Shown here one piece after another: positions 48,769 through 62,715 of a DNA stretch of 64,000 nt. Both the position numbers and the translations under genes were made by a program. Numbering within the stretch: the first letter of the stretch is position 1; the number at the start of each line of letters is the position of its first letter. This DNA comes from Euwallacea fornicatus (Eukaryota > Arthropoda > Insecta > Coleoptera > Curculionidae): NCBI RefSeq assembly GCF_040115645.1, contig NC_089558.1:3472001-3536000 (forward strand). The letters run 5' to 3'. Below the pieces are notes generated by a model. It did not search any database. It saw only the letters and a program-made list of their open reading frames with translations, and was not told where the DNA came from.

Positions 48769-51235
48769 TTTTAGGCACACGAAAGTTCAGATTTGCAATT
48801 GAAAATGTTATTAAAGCATGTCAAGACTAAATACCACGTATAACTCCTGTTCAAACAAATGTATCAGATATATCTTTTATCTTTCAAAATATGTTGTGTT
48901 ATAGAGAGAAAAACGCAATTTGCGAAATATTAAAAATAAAAAATAATAAATATTTGTGAAAGCAAAGTTCCTTAAGTTCTTGTACTTAAAGTTCTACCAA
49001 AGTACAATTTTCCTAGATATTTACAGCTTATCCACATGTGAGTTTCTTAAAGGCACAATAACGTTACACCATTTTTCATCAGTATAAATCCCCCCATTCG
49101 AACCCAGTTTTGTTTATTTCAGGTTAATTCTATTGTTTCTCTCAATACGTATCATAAAGGGTTCTTATTTTGAGTAGTAAACAAGCTGTGTATTATGGAA
49201 TTGTGTTAACACGCTGATTTTGATTCAGCGCCATTGTCGATTTTTGTAAAAATTCCCAAAGCGACTTTTCGTTGTATAAGAATGAAAACGATTTATTTGC
49301 TAGATAATTGTATTTGTTCGAGGTTTATGAATTAATTATGTAAGTGTGATGTAAGAAAAAACCGCGGATTTCTTCGAAATCGATATAAAATATTATGTAA
49401 TTCCAATATTACTAAGGCATAGATACAAGAAAACAATAAACACGATTAAAAAAATCACAATTTTGTTTTTTTTTTTCAATTTTAAGTCTAAAATGGTTGA
49501 TTGAATCCAAAGTTCAAGCGATCGTTTGACATGTTTCGCGCTTTTTTAAATGATTTTTTCATCCTTTGTTAATTTTTTACATATGTCTTAAATTGTTGAA
49601 TATTTTTATTTTGAAAACCTCATGAAAATTCTTAAAATGTTGCTAAAGTGTGACTCTTCTAATGGAAAATAATTAATTTTCCTGAAAGAGAATTTATGCT
49701 TTTTCTGAGTTCCTCGTAGAGGATTGAAATTGAAGGGAAATGTTCATGCAATTGCTTCTCTTTTTATAGGTATTTGTGAGCGCGTTTGCTGGACACTAAA
49801 GCCCATGCTGAAATTTCAAATTAAATGTTTTCTCATTTTTGACTCCGCAAAAGACCTGAGAAGTAGCCTGAACCTGCTCCAGCGTGTGAAATAAATTGCA
49901 GTATATGGATACTTTACTTTGATATGCACTATACATAACTGATCTGCAATACGATACGTAAACATTTTTGAAAAGTTGTATTAATTTGATTTGTCCATTT
50001 AAAAATTATTTATCCAATTAATGATACCAATAGCTGTTCGTCGGCCAATGAAACAACAAATGCCGCATAAAGATGCCAGCAAAATTAACTCTTAAAAGAG
50101 TCTACTCAAAAATACTATCGTATTGTATAAAGATAAAAAAGTTAATATATTTTAAACCTTACGTGAGTAGAGATGTCAGTACATTCCCATCCCGATGCTT
50201 AGGTCTACCTCTACCACCCATAACGTAAACACGAAAATTGGAATTCCCCGTTCACCCGTCGTCCATAAAATGGTAGCACCCTCGCGAACTGTTAATTTAA
50301 CTGTTCTAGTCAAAGGCCGACAGATTTACCGAGGTTTCACAATACAACAATCAATGTATGAATATTCAATTATTATTTTAAGGTCATATTTCATCAACTC
50401 GATAAGATTAGCGCAAATTGTCAAATGATTAAGCACAAAATTCGTTTTCAGCTAGCAAACATAATTACTATTCCTGTGATCATCAGTTAATTGAGGGAAA
50501 TTCATCGGAAAGGTATATAAAAGATCTATTTTTAAACAAGTTAGGTTTCTGCATTAAAACACGTGTCTGACTACGTTCTGCGATTAAATCATTCAGTTTT
50601 ACATTTAGGAAGAGCTGTCTTTTTTATAGACAACGATAAAGTAAAAAAAATGTGGTTGTTATCGATTATACTTCCTAAAGGTTAAAAATGAAATGAAAAT
50701 CTCAAATTTCATATCTCACTTTAATAATCAATAAAATATAACTAACACAATATAATAACATGGGTTAATATATGTAATAAGGCTAAAGAGGTCTAGAAGG
50801 GCCTTCCTACGATGGCGGGCAACAAGTTCTATAATATGCAAAAATAGCAACATTCACCCTTTTAAATAAATACATATTTCGTCTCCTTGCCCTATTATTC
50901 TTAATCAAATTTCAAAATCAATAAATCGCAAGAGGCATAAGGAGATTTCAATCTCCATATGAACACTCTATAATCACATTCTTAGCCCTATTCAATACAA
51001 CGATTTTACCCATTATTAATCCAAGCAAAAATCAACATTTTTCCCAATAATTGACGAAATACCAAAATACGGATTATTAATGAAATCATCCATAAACCTA
51101 CGCTTAACCATGATAATCCACTTTACCTATAATAATCCAACTTACCTGCTACATTCTCAAATGAGTATAGAAACAGAAAGTGTTAAAAAAAATAATCTAG
51201 GAAGTTTTTTTCTGGAAAAAAAAACTATAAGAGCT
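48769..51235. other. intergenic stretch between the two ABCB6 genes
   Basis: I searched the minus strand by eye for membrane segments like those of exons 1-4 of copy 1 and found none that convince. It should contain the promoter of copy 2 and the 3'UTR of copy 1. No repeat ends were noticed. Confidence 0.45.
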
Positions 51236-54200
51236 TCACGACGTAGTGATCTGCTCCAGGCTGTTTTCCACTGATCCATCTTTGCTTTCCAGCTGTTGTT
51301 TCCACATGTTGGCATAAACCCCTTCTTGCCCAATCAGATGCTCATGCCTAAATAAGTTTTCAATAACATATGCATCGGTGTACAAATGGAAAAACTCTAC
51401 CTTCCTCTCTCAACAATCTCGCCATCCTTCAATACCAGAATTTCGTCTGCATGGATGATGGTAGAAAGTCGATGGGCAACTATGACGGTAGTCCTATTGG
51501 CGCACATTCGATTTAAAGAATCCTGGAAAAAAACCATTAAAATGTCTTGTGGAAAAAAGAGTAATCCTAAGGATGATGTCTGATGATTATTGCTATATGT
51601 GGGGAACGCCTTTTGATAACTTAAATTTCAAAAGTTCAATGTATTTTCTGTTTGAAATTCCTGTTTTTACAACTGATTTTCTTCCAGAATTAACGTATCA
51701 CATCTTGCAGTAAAAAAGAACTGATACAAAAGATGATGCCTGCGGCCGAATTTAGAAGCCTAGTACGCAGAAGATATTTATTGGCGACTGACGCTGTCAC
51801 TTTTTCTCTCGTGTTACATACCTAGTTATGACATTATTGTAATTTTGGGATTCGATGGGATTTAAGAGGCTTAATTCTACGTATTTACTAATGAAGTGCA
51901 TTTTAGAGGGCTCTAGATATAAATTAATACATTAATAAACCCAGAAATCAGCATAATTTTTTTCTCCCCTACATGACTCAGATTACAATTCCTTGCTACC
52001 TACCAACTGGACGTCTTATCGACCAAATTTGCAGCCAAAAAACTCACTTGGATATTTCTTTCAGTCTGCGTGTCTAAAGCACTGGTGGCCTCGTCCAAAA
52101 GAATGATAGCGGGAGCTTTTAGTAAAGTTCTGGCAATCGCCACTCTCTGTTTTTCACCCCCGCTCAGTCTTAAACCTCTCTCGCCCACCTATAACCAACA
52201 ACTATTAAAAAGAACTTAATTCAAATGTATAATTGGTAGAGTACTTGAGTTTCATACTGCTCAGGGAATGTTAATATCTTATCGTGAATATCGGCTCCTC
52301 TGGCAGCCTCTATAACATCCGAATCAGTGGCGGTCATTCGGCCGTATTTTATGTTGTATCTGAAGTGGAAAAATATATATTTATATATACGTTAAACTAA
52401 TGACTCCGGGATATTGACTATCGTCTATTCTATCTATTAAGATGTGCAATAACTCATTGCTAGATTAACTTATTTTGATGAAAATGATAAAATCTTACTT
52501 TATCGAATTGTTGAATAAAACAGTGTCCTGCGGAACTACTCCCACAGCCCTTCTAAGCGATTCTTGCGTGACGGTTTTAATATTCTGACTATCGATTGCA
52601 ATAGCGCCAGTTTCGACATCGTAAAATCTGAACAATAACCGGATTATTGTACTTTTGCCACTGCCAGACGGCCCTACCTAAAATTGGAGATAAATACATT
52701 AGGTGCCCCATAATTAATACTTCATACTTTTGAGGAAAAATGATTTTAAACTTTAACATCCCGTAACTCGCTTATTATAATCATTTATTACTTTTATGTA
52801 AATAACTTGTAGCGTAACTATGTAGTATTAATTATGGGACGCTCTGTATAAACACGTGAAGCATTTTATAAAAAGAGCGTTCCATATCTAGGGAGATTCC
52901 ATATATAAGGTGCCTTTTTTTCAGCGAGTTTTCAACTGTGTGCAAGGTAAGAATGTCTAGCATCACGACCTCATAAAAGTATGATACAGACAAGACTTGC
53001 GAATCACTGACACACTAAATTTTATAGATTGTGCCCGTGGTATGCGATTTTTGTACACTGAATGCAGACACACTGTAATAGACTCAGCATATATAAAATA
53101 CAGGGTGTCCAATATAAAATTGTCCTAAATAAAATTTCAACATTTTCAATATATAAAAGTATTAAAATTAAAATTTATTTAGTGACGCGCATTAATCGTT
53201 CTTTATCAAACGACCCGTGAGCTGTACGTTTGCAAAAATGTTGGCTGTAAAGTTTTTTATATTTCGAAGGGATACCATTTCTTAGACGATTCAGTGGAAT
53301 ATTAACGTAGCGACAAACATGGTCTTTGTTATACGGAATAAAATAATAATCGACAAAGTTGGATTCTTTTCTTTGAAAGACTCGTGCGATACGCCTTTAA
53401 TGAGTGAAAGTGGATGTTGCTCGGAGGTGTGTTCCTCCCTTAAAGCTAACTAAAACAAGGGTTCTCCCCTTGCTCTCATATGTCAAAATCCCGTTTAACA
53501 TGGGGAAGTGCGATACAATATAAGCGCTACGCCCTTTCAGGAGGGAAGGGGCTACTCCGAATGAAGAGAGATACTTTTAAATATTTTTTAAAGTTTACAC
53601 GTAAACTTTTAAGGGTTAACGATATATTAAAAATGTTATTGGATGGAGAGACGCTCAGAATGGGGCGAGGGGGTAGACAATCGGCGTTAAATAGAATTAT
53701 AATTTAAACTGAAACGGGAGATTCTGATTGTAGTTTTCTGGCGTTTTCAAGAAAGTTTTATGTAAAGTAAGTCAATGACAGCGAAGTAATTAGAAAAACG
53801 CCATTGGATGATGGTACTACCAGAATGTGGTCCTGGGAATAGAAAATAGAGGAATAAAATTTTTGGTTTACTTTAAACAGGAAGGTTCTGATTGTTATTC
53901 ATTATCAATAATTTTGAGAGCTTCCCATAAAAAAGTATAAGTTGTTGTCACCAAACCTTTTTTCAGCCATTTCGTATATTTTGCTGTAATTTTAAAACAC
54001 GTTCTGCATTACTCCGGCAACTACCGCATTCAAAATAATCTCATTACAAATATTGAGCAATCCTGCTTATGTGGAACACCCTGTATGTAGCTGCTAACCT
54101 GAAAACTAACATTGCATTTTTTAAGAGTTCATCTAAAGTGGTCATTATGAAAAAGTTATTGAAAACATCGGATAATGTGTTAAATAAATTCTTGTTGAAT

Positions 54201-56843
54201 TGGCAAAATTTGATACAATTCTTGTGATCATTACGCATTTACTTTTTGCAAGGATTAATCTTGCCGAATTTCAATATTTAAATGCGTCATAATGGGAGGA
54301 AAAAAAACGATTTTAGGATCGAAACCTTCAGCATTAACTAGCTTAATTTTTTTCAGCAAAGAGATAAAATGAGCACTGAACATAAATCTACCTACTAAAG
54401 CTACTGTTTTCCCTGAAGGCACTGAAAATGTAATATTCTTCAGAACAAGTCTTTCAGGCACATAACTGAAGCTGACGTTGCTAAACTCCACAATCCCCTT
54501 CTTTATTACCAAAGGCCCCGCCCCTGGGGCATCAATAATCTCTTTCTCTTCTTTTAATAAATCAAACATATTTTCCATATCGATAAAATTCTTTTGAATC
54601 GACCTAAAAATGCGTTCTATTAACAGCAATTCCATGATTCTCAGGAAGAATTTACCTATAATATGTTCCAAACCAGTTAAGAGGCACATAAAGCTGTACA
54701 ATATAAGTGGCGAATAACACGTAGTCTCCGGAGCTTAAAGTACCCTTTTCCGCCACCATGTATGCGGCAAGCAAACTTCCAGCCAACAACCCTCCGCATA
54801 TAATGATATTTTGAACTGTGTTCAAAACATTCAAGGTTACATTGGATTTCCACTCTTCATCCTAAAAACATGACATTTTGAAATTTCAAATTGAGCTACA
54901 ACCCATGTGAACTGACCTGATATTTATATATAATATCTCTGAAAGCATCCACTTCATAAGACTCTGCACCATAATATTTTACAGTTTCAAAATTTAACAA
55001 AGAATCAACGCTTCTAGCTCTAGTTTCATTGTCAGCTAAATTCATCCTTCTGATAAATTTCGTCCTCCACTCAGTCACCCAAATAGTAACACCTGAAAAG
55101 CTCCAGCTAAAATCCTGTATAATGAACACACAAGAAACTAACCAATGTACAGAAGCATAGTGACAAATACAATAATTCCAAACCAGATATTGAAGGCGCT
55201 GCAGAAGAACACAACTGCAATTAAAATGTCAATTAAAGTGGGCACTATGGAGAAAAATATATAGTTCAAGAGGTTGTTTATGCTATCGGTGCCCCTGTCC
55301 ATGACCCGCAGGACTTCTCCAGTTTTCCTTCCCAAGTGCCACCTTAAAGACAGGCTGTGCAAGTGTGCAAAAAGTTCAACCTACAATATTTAACTTATGT
55401 TCAGTTTTCTTGCATAAAAATGTCACAAACTTCAATCTCTCTGGTGGTGTACTGTGAGATGCGAATCCACAAAAAAGAGCGTAGATTGTTCAAAAATCCC
55501 ATTCCTCCTGTACCACCGCCTTGCATGAACTTAAACGCCACATATATTAAAATCCAGTCCCATCTAAAAGTGGGTTTTGTAATGCCATCCGAAGTTAAAG
55601 AATTCACTGGAAAGCTCTCAGTTATATCTGATCTCAAGTTGAGATCCAAACATACCAATAAGTTTATTATAAATCTGAACGTAAAGATTGATAACCCTGC
55701 CTCCTGCTAGTAGCAATACACAGAAGAAGACTCTAAATTGTAAACACGCATCCTTTTTGGGCCACATGAAGGGCACCAAAACACGCATTTTCTTCCAAAA
55801 GTTTTTCCATGGTGACTGGTTGATTTCAACCTAAAAAACTTCAAATATTCAAATTTTGAAACTTGAGATTAGGAATTAGTTTAAGCTTTCTTGGTAAGGG
55901 AACTGTTTACTTTATCATGTGTGACAAGATTGCACAAATGAGCATTATTTATTATTGAACTTACATTAGGCAGGTTCCTAGAGGAATCATTTAAGTTAAA
56001 ATAATCAATGTTTTGTATGATTCCTGGGGCTTTTAATCCCAGGACGAACAACACCAGGCAGGCTACATATCTAACTATAAAGAAGGACATTTCCACTTTA
56101 TTTGTGATGCTGAAACAACATTCTTTTACCAAAATATTCCTTTTAAACAAGGAACTATTCACCCTTGCAGCTGGAACCACCAATTCTTCTTATTCAAATT
56201 TAAAAATATCAGGTTTTCACACACAAAAACTAGAGTCCAGAATAATAAAAGCACTACTCCATGACCTCTAGTAGGTACTGAAGGCAGTAAATAGTGCCTT
56301 TCCACTCTAATCACCCATAATGAGTACATGAAAGAAAACACTGTCAGTACTAAAGTTGTCACCTAAAAATTCCTTTATAAGCTTTACAAAATCAAAGCCT
56401 TAAATTAGGTTACCATATATCCATAAATAGCAGAATTTTCAAATATAGTCACAGATAGGATGAATCTAATGCCATCAAGCACTGGTATGAATATTGTTAA
56501 AAGCATTTGCAGAATGTAGAGTTTGGATTTTGTAAGGTGATTTGGGGAGACTTCATTTCCATATTTTCTATAGATATATAACTGAATGGTACCTGGAACA
56601 TCCTTTTAATAAATCTGACTTTATTTGCATCTATTTTGTTAAATATAATAATAAGAGTATTATCCCGTGGTTGGTATTTTATTTGAAGGTAATTATCTTA
56701 CCTGCTAGAAGAATAAATCCGGCAATAATAGTACTGGTGAGACTATCCATAAAACAAGGATTAATCCCATTGTCCACGTGAATCTGCCAAATTGAAGCAT
56801 TTGGTGGACAGTAAGAATAGTTAGAATGGTTGCTTCGATCCAT
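51236..56843 (-). CDS. ABCB6: ABCB6-like half-transporter, copy 1 (full length, 837 residues)
   Basis: Exons: 56702-56843, 56414-56592, 56163-56362, 55965-56109, 55656-55830, 55431-55606, 55143-55380, 54917-55092, 54656-54861, 54396-54603, 52499-52677, 52245-52359, 52048-52188, 51401-51522, 51236-51347. All junctions are GT-AG with compatible phase, giving 838 codons including the stop; human ABCB6 has 842 residues. Residues 1-222 are an N-terminal multi-helix domain (CPPNASIWQ, VRYVACLVLFVLGLKAPG). The core domain has FKFMQGGGTGGMGFLNNLRS and VTEWRTKFIRRMNLADNETR. Walker A is at 617-625, the Q-loop Gln at 665, LSGGEKQ at 721-727, Walker B Asp-Glu at 745-746 and switch His at 777. It should act as a homodimer in mitochondrial, endolysosomal or vesicle membranes, exporting metal-thiol conjugates or porphyrins. 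Intron 10 (1.7 kb) carries repeats. The exon 10/11 junction is ambiguous by four bases and is placed to match copy 2. Confidence 0.93.
52697..52852. repeat. short palindromic repeat in ABCB6 copy 1 intron 10
   Basis: GGTGCCCCATAATTAATACT near the left pairs with GCGTCCCATAATTAATACTA on the minus strand at the right end, which runs into CAGAG. It is about 156 bp and looks like a small MITE. Confidence 0.55.
53098..54082. repeat. repeat bounded by ACAGGGTG ends in intron 10
   Basis: The left end is ATACAGGGTGTCCAATATAA and the right end GGAACACCCTGTATG. The ends face outward correctly, but the arms beyond the first 10-12 bases do not match, so these may be two separate fragments. The open frame 53480-53707 inside has no recognisable homology. 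Confidence 0.4.
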
Positions 56844-58500
56844 GGTTATGATGTTTCTATGAATTACTCTAGTTAGCACATCATGGAAGGGAGTAAAGCT
56901 ATTTTTAGTGAAGCTTTTAAATTTAGATAGGAATCTCCATAATCATTGTTTAATAGCATGTCAATGTTCAAATAACTTCATCTTGAAGTAATTCTATACT
57001 TTAACGTTTCGCATTAAACACAGATACTTTGTATTTTGTCGTTTTCTTGAAGAATTTGGTGCTAAATACCTGAATATCTCACTTGTAACGTGATGATTAC
57101 ATTTGTAGACCTAGAAACAGGTGCTTACCTACTTCATCCAGACAATTGAGACAAATCTAATCATAGCTTAATGAATAAATTAACAAAAAATTACAAAATT
57201 GGTTAGTTTGCCTTATTTTTGTTTAATCATTTACATAATTTTAATGCAACAATCAGGCACATCTTACAAAGTCAAGTGTCAACAAAGATTATGTTTTGGA
57301 GGTTAAATCTGAGTCAGATGAACGTCAGTGTCAGCAGCTGCGCCTGCACAGTATGAAGAGTTGAGTCACTGATCACATTGGCCCGTTGACACGAATTTTG
57401 AATTCTGGAAGTTTAAAATTTAACTATTTACTTAATTATTTTTAATTAGATCCTTTTCTATTTGACCCAAATGATGAGATTATCATCGAAGACCTCTTGC
57501 AGGCGTTTTTATAGCGTTGATTTTGCAGTCTATTTAGGAACTACGTTGAAAATATGACAACCGCGCGGATGGTGCCATAGGAAGCCATTTTTAACTTTAT
57601 TTTGTTTGAATTTCAAGACAAAGGGAGTTTTCAATAATTACTTTGGATTGTTTATTGCTGAATGAAGTGTAGCCAATTAATTGTAACATCAGTGCCATTA
57701 GGAGATAGTTTTCATGCTGTAAAGGCGTTATTTCGAGGGATCATCAAACGCAATTGGCGATGTTCGCCACAGTTGCAGTCGAAATACCCGGATAATTTTC
57801 CTAACCGATTCTATTTCGGAAATCACAGATTTGATTGCTTGACCTACTCTGGGATTTTTTTTGCTTTTTGGTGGTTTGATGAAGAACTTTCAAAATTAAG
57901 TTTTTTTCCCTTATGTGAAAGTCGCAATCGAAAATAAAACAACGCCATCAAATTTTCGTTAATTTATTTCTTACATTCAGTAAACATACTATAACATTAA
58001 ATTTCAAATACACCAATAACTCGAAATATTATTTCTAGATGTGTGCTCAGAAAATCTTCTATTATAGGACGACGTATATAGTGTAGGAAAAGAAATGTAA
58101 AAGATTAAAGGAATAAAAAATTCGTTGTGTCCAAAAAACGCCGGAAAAATAACGTTTTATGCAGGTGATACAGTACGACGACACTTAGTAATATTTTCCT
58201 GTTTCTTAATAAGTAGTACTTAGATGTTTATTACAGACATAGAGTAATAACAATATATTTTATGTTCAGTTTAAATTTAAGTGGGTCCTTCTTCGAATAG
58301 TCCTAACTATACGTTCCTTAGAAATTTGAAACTATGTACAAATTGACTATTTACCATATTTCAGTACGAAAAAATATCACAGATACAAATATGGTGTGAA
58401 ATGAAACAATCTCAATCGGAACTGAGGAAAAGAAAAATAAAACAATGGCGGGTAAGTGAAAATGAAAAATGCAATTTTTATTTAATAAAAATTAACAAAA
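56844..58500. other. upstream region of ABCB6 copy 1
   Basis: It likely includes the promoter and 5'UTR of copy 1. A 91-codon open frame (57662-57937, plus) reads RWRCSPQLQ-like basic and aromatic sequence with no homology I know, so I do not call it a gene. An AATAAA follows it at about 57934. Confidence 0.35.
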
Positions 58501-61500
58501 ACCAGGTTTCTTCTTTATATAAATTAATAATTACACTGCTTTAACTTACAACAGCTTTTTACAAGCCCGCACTCGGTCCTTCAACGGAAGATTTATTGTA
58601 CAAAAAAAATCTTTCAAAATATATTATAAACTTAACTAACATCTTTAAAGCTTGTCTTTCATACCTAGAAACCTACCAACCCAATGTTTCCTTTACTTTA
58701 ACATTAACGTAACACTTAACGCTGTTTTGTCACATAATAACCGAAACAATCCTCAAATCATATAACACATTCCCCCGTATACAGTTTGTGAAACGTATAC
58801 TGCAACTATAAATAATGTCTTTTTTGTGATGGTTCGATTTACATTTTTACCCTTAAATCGTAGTTTGCGAAATGAAAAACGAACATTCTAGGCAAGAACA
58901 TAATAAGAAACTGAGGAATATAATTCTCGAAACTCTGAGCGAACTGCAGCTGTATTCTCTATTCTTCAGTGGCGCGCTCAGGTTTTGATTTTTTTGCCCC
59001 TGTGTTTTGCACCCAAAAAAATCTCGAGACTGATAGGAAAAATCGCAAATACTCGCGTCAACGTAAGTACATTAATAAATTATACGTATTATATAATATA
59101 ATATTTGAGCTATTTTGGTAGTTTTAAAGGCAGTCGCCCAACTGACCTATCTAAATATACATTTAAACTGTCTATCAACCCTAAAAACTAATATAAACCT
59201 ATTCAAAAATAAAAATATAAATTCTCCTTATCGCTGTCAGGCGACTGCCCTCGAAACGATGAGTAAATCGCAAATTAACTAACAATACAAGAATTATAAA
59301 CTCTGTACAGCCTTAACTAAAGCGGTATTCACAAGTTATGTCTTTATAAACTTTCCTATGCACAGCTTTACAGGCAAAAACCTCTGTCTGTTTTTGGAGA
59401 TATCAACAATTTTACAATTACATATTGCCGTTGTTGCGAAGCCGGAATTTCGAGGGGCTCATTTAATAATTAATAAAGCTATTTCCCGTGTAAAAAATGG
59501 ATTCGTTGTTAATCGAGGAGAAACAGAGAGGTAGGTTGAGATTTGGTAAGTTTATGTGGAGGTTCAATGGGAAACTTCCGGAGGGCGAGTTGGAAATTTG
59601 TGTTTGAGAGAAGTTTGAAGAAAATAAAAAAAAAGGAATTTAATAAATATAAATAGTCAGCTATTATATAAATCACAATAAATATATTTAAATCACAATA
59701 AATTGCATATTTTTGAAAAAATGTGCAATAGCAACAATTTCCGAACAATTTGCAATTTGCCTTCAAGTTATTCAATTTCACCTAAATTGAAAATATCACT
59801 GATAATTTTCGCCGTTTTAAAAAGTCCCCCGATCTCGGGCCATCTGTCCCTCCTTCTCTATTTCAACGTAATAAACAAGAACCGGTATAGTCCGCTTCAC
59901 TTTGTAAATTTCGTTATCTCTTTTTTTGAGATTGTTTAACAAAGAAGAAACAGAAACCATAAAAAAGTTTTTCGTTATTTGAAAAAAATTATTCTGTCCA
60001 GCTTTAAGCTGGCATTACGGCTGCGTCCACGCAAGCGCAAAGAGAATTTAGCTGCTAAGAAAACCTTTTTGAAGATCTAGAAAAATCACGTTTAATGTAA
60101 GAAGCGAAGAAATAAATTTTGTGTACAAAATAAGCAATAGATATTTCTCCTGTTTCCTGCTAAAGCAGCGTAACCGCTGAGGACCTCGCGGCAGCCACTT
60201 TAAACGTTTATCTTTCTGTTGACCGATGCAACAAAATATGGACAGGCATATCCAGTTCCAATTTCTCTAATTTAGTATTCAGATCTGTGGAATTATGAGG
60301 CTCTTAAACAATAACAAACAACCTCAATTTACTGATTTATTGAGTGGCCCTAAGAATGTTTAACCTCTTAAATATTAAAGTAAACATTAGAGTACGGCTG
60401 TTGTGTTAGAAATTCTACTAAAAATTCAGTTAAATATTGCGGAAAAAAATCAGATTCTTAAATTTTATGGGTGAACACCCAAATTGGAAATATCTAATTC
60501 GGTTTCAAAAGTAACGTAAGAAAAATTTTCTACTTCAAATAGATCATCCTGTAGGCATATTTGCTCATATCAGAATTTTACGTCAAATTTTACAAAATCA
60601 ACATTTTCAATTTTGCAGGCTTTTTTTTCCATCTGCGAACAAATAAAATTTTTATCCAGCAGTTTTTGTGGTGTTTCGAAGTCAGTGATGTCACCGACTT
60701 TCTTCCACATCGAATGATTAAGCCATATACAGAAAATTTGCGCACCTCTCAACGAGGCTATTCCAGACAGACGTCACACTAACTCGACGCGGCCCTGCGT
60801 GGAAACCGCATCCCATCACTTTCATTCATAAATGAATATATACCTAAATCTAACCCCCGAATGAATTCGGTAAAATCGGCAAAAATATGACACCCTGTAC
60901 AACTTTTCAAACGTTGTTCCTAAATTTTTGAAATCTCACCTATTCTTTAAATCGGGGAAATTAACGGTAATTTCCGTCACTGTGTAAATGCGATGCGTCT
61001 GCAGCTGTGCAGACTCATTTGAAGGTGAAAAAGGAAAGAAGTGTGGTCGTAAATAAAACCCTCTCCTTATATTTTTGGACCCCGTAGAAAAACTTCGGGC
61101 AACTACTATACAAATACATTTTGACATAAACGTCAATGTAAAAAATGACAAGTGACAGATCGGCGCCAATTAGAAAAACATTTTTAAATGGAACACTCTA
61201 TTATAGGATTTTTGGACTTTCAAAATTTTAGGAATATTTCGTGTGACACGCACCATTCCGATGTTTGTCCGCTTTCCGAGTACTGAAATTTCCAATTTTA
61301 CTTTTTTGCGCTATCCGCGGCTGTAAGTTCCTAACGATTAAACTTACAGCGAAATGCATTTCACGTTGACATCTAAACTTTTCAAGTCGAAACGAGATAT
61401 CGAATTTGGTGGGTTCAAAAAGTGTTTTGATACAATGTCAAACTGAGAAAAGAATGCGATCAGTTAGATCGTGAAAAATTAAAATCAAAACTAAAGTGAA

Positions 61501-62233
61501 CTCGTTTTCGCTTTAACCGTAAACCGTTAGGGACTCACATCCGTTTAACGTACGAAAGGAGTGAAATTTTAAACCTCAATATCTGGGAAACAGCTGAACA
61601 CCGGAATCGGAGGTGTCATGCGAAATCATCTTGAAGTTCCGAGACTAATCCAAAAATTCAATAATATCAAACTGTCGACGACTGTCATTTGTCACTGTTT
61701 GACATTTGACGTTTATGTGAAAACGAAAAATAAATAATTTAATAGTTAATTTCGATTTCAAATTACCTTATTGTAAATGGAGGATCGACGGCAACTTCAA
61801 GGAAACTCGGACAGGAGCTTCCTTCCAACAGCTTCGCCAGCGATGCACGTACGAAATAAAAACATTACGAGCCCAATGTCATAGCGGCAATTAATCTAAT
61901 ATTTGCGGGAATTTGATTTTAATTACGGCAAAATGTTCGTTCATCACCAGCGACCTTAAATTATTTCATATTTAAATAAACGCCGCTGCTATTAAGTCGC
62001 TCTTGCAGCGTGAGAGTATTGCAACACAATATTACGGAAGTGAAGGATTTCCTTCTTAAAGAAATCCGAAAAATACCTACACAACTAATTTTTAACAAGT
62101 GCAAATGACTTTCGTCTCGCTCTTAAAGCACAACTTACTCGTAAAAAATGAGATCATCGACTATATGCGCTTTTTTGAAGCCGCGAGCCCCCCAAAAACC
62201 GGCCGCACTTACACTTTACTTAACCATCTAGAT
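58501..62233. other. non-coding stretch, possible 3'UTR of the gene at 62.2 kb
   Basis: It lies downstream of the stop codon at 62234 on the minus strand, so part of it may be its 3'UTR. A spaced inverted repeat (GGCAGTCGCC at 59129-59138, GGCGACTGCC at 59240-59249) could form a long-loop stem. A lone ACACCCTGTAC end lies at about 60891. No coding frame is convincing. Confidence 0.4.
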
Positions 62234-62715
62234 TTACTTATCCTTGAGCCCTCCCAGTATCGAATGCTCCATCAAACTCGAGTTCGGCTGATAGTTCCTA
62301 ATCTGGTGTAGTGAAATTAGCTGATTGGGAAACCCGTTACTCGGCTGACTTTTAGGGATATCGAGACTATTTTGCTTAGGAAACGAGAGTGCGTCATAAA
62401 TATATGGCCTATTGGGTGCTAGCTGATGGTTTAGGTGGTTCAAATGCCCCGACATGGACGAATTGATCGGGGTAAAAGCCGAATTGGTGTTGTTTTTCGA
62501 TATGGAGGTGTCGTAAGAGTTCCCCAAGTTGGTACCGGGGGCTCCGGGAGGAGCGGACGCGTTCTGACTGCTCAACTGCTGCCTGATGATCACTAGATCT
62601 TCGTTTTGCTCCAGCAACCCTCGAGGGATATCTGTGGGGTAGTCATGCATGTTCTCGGCACTGTCCGGAGATACTTTGGGCCAGTAGGGGTGCTCCAGTC
62701 CTCGGTGATTTAATC
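62234..62715 (-). CDS. last coding exon of an unidentified gene
   Basis: A minus-strand frame of 160 codons runs from a likely acceptor (GACCTGTGCAG|GATTAAAT at 62716-62717) to TAA at 62234-62236. Sequence includes NHRGLEHPYWPKVSPDS, MHDYPTDIPRGLLEQNEDLV, APPGAPGTNLGNSYDT and SSLMEHSILGGLKDK. Composition is rich in Asn, Ser, Pro and Gln with no membrane segment, as in cytoplasmic tails of receptors or adhesion proteins, but I do not recognise the family. Codon use and length argue for real coding. Upstream exons would lie beyond the right edge. Confidence 0.6.

Noticed and set aside
55357..55710. Plus-strand open frame of 117 codons
   Set aside because: It is the reverse of ABCB6 copy 1 exons 5 and 6.
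57662..57937. Plus-strand frame of 91 codons followed by AATAAA
   Set aside because: No recognised homology or domain and no splice context; such frames occur by chance at this length.
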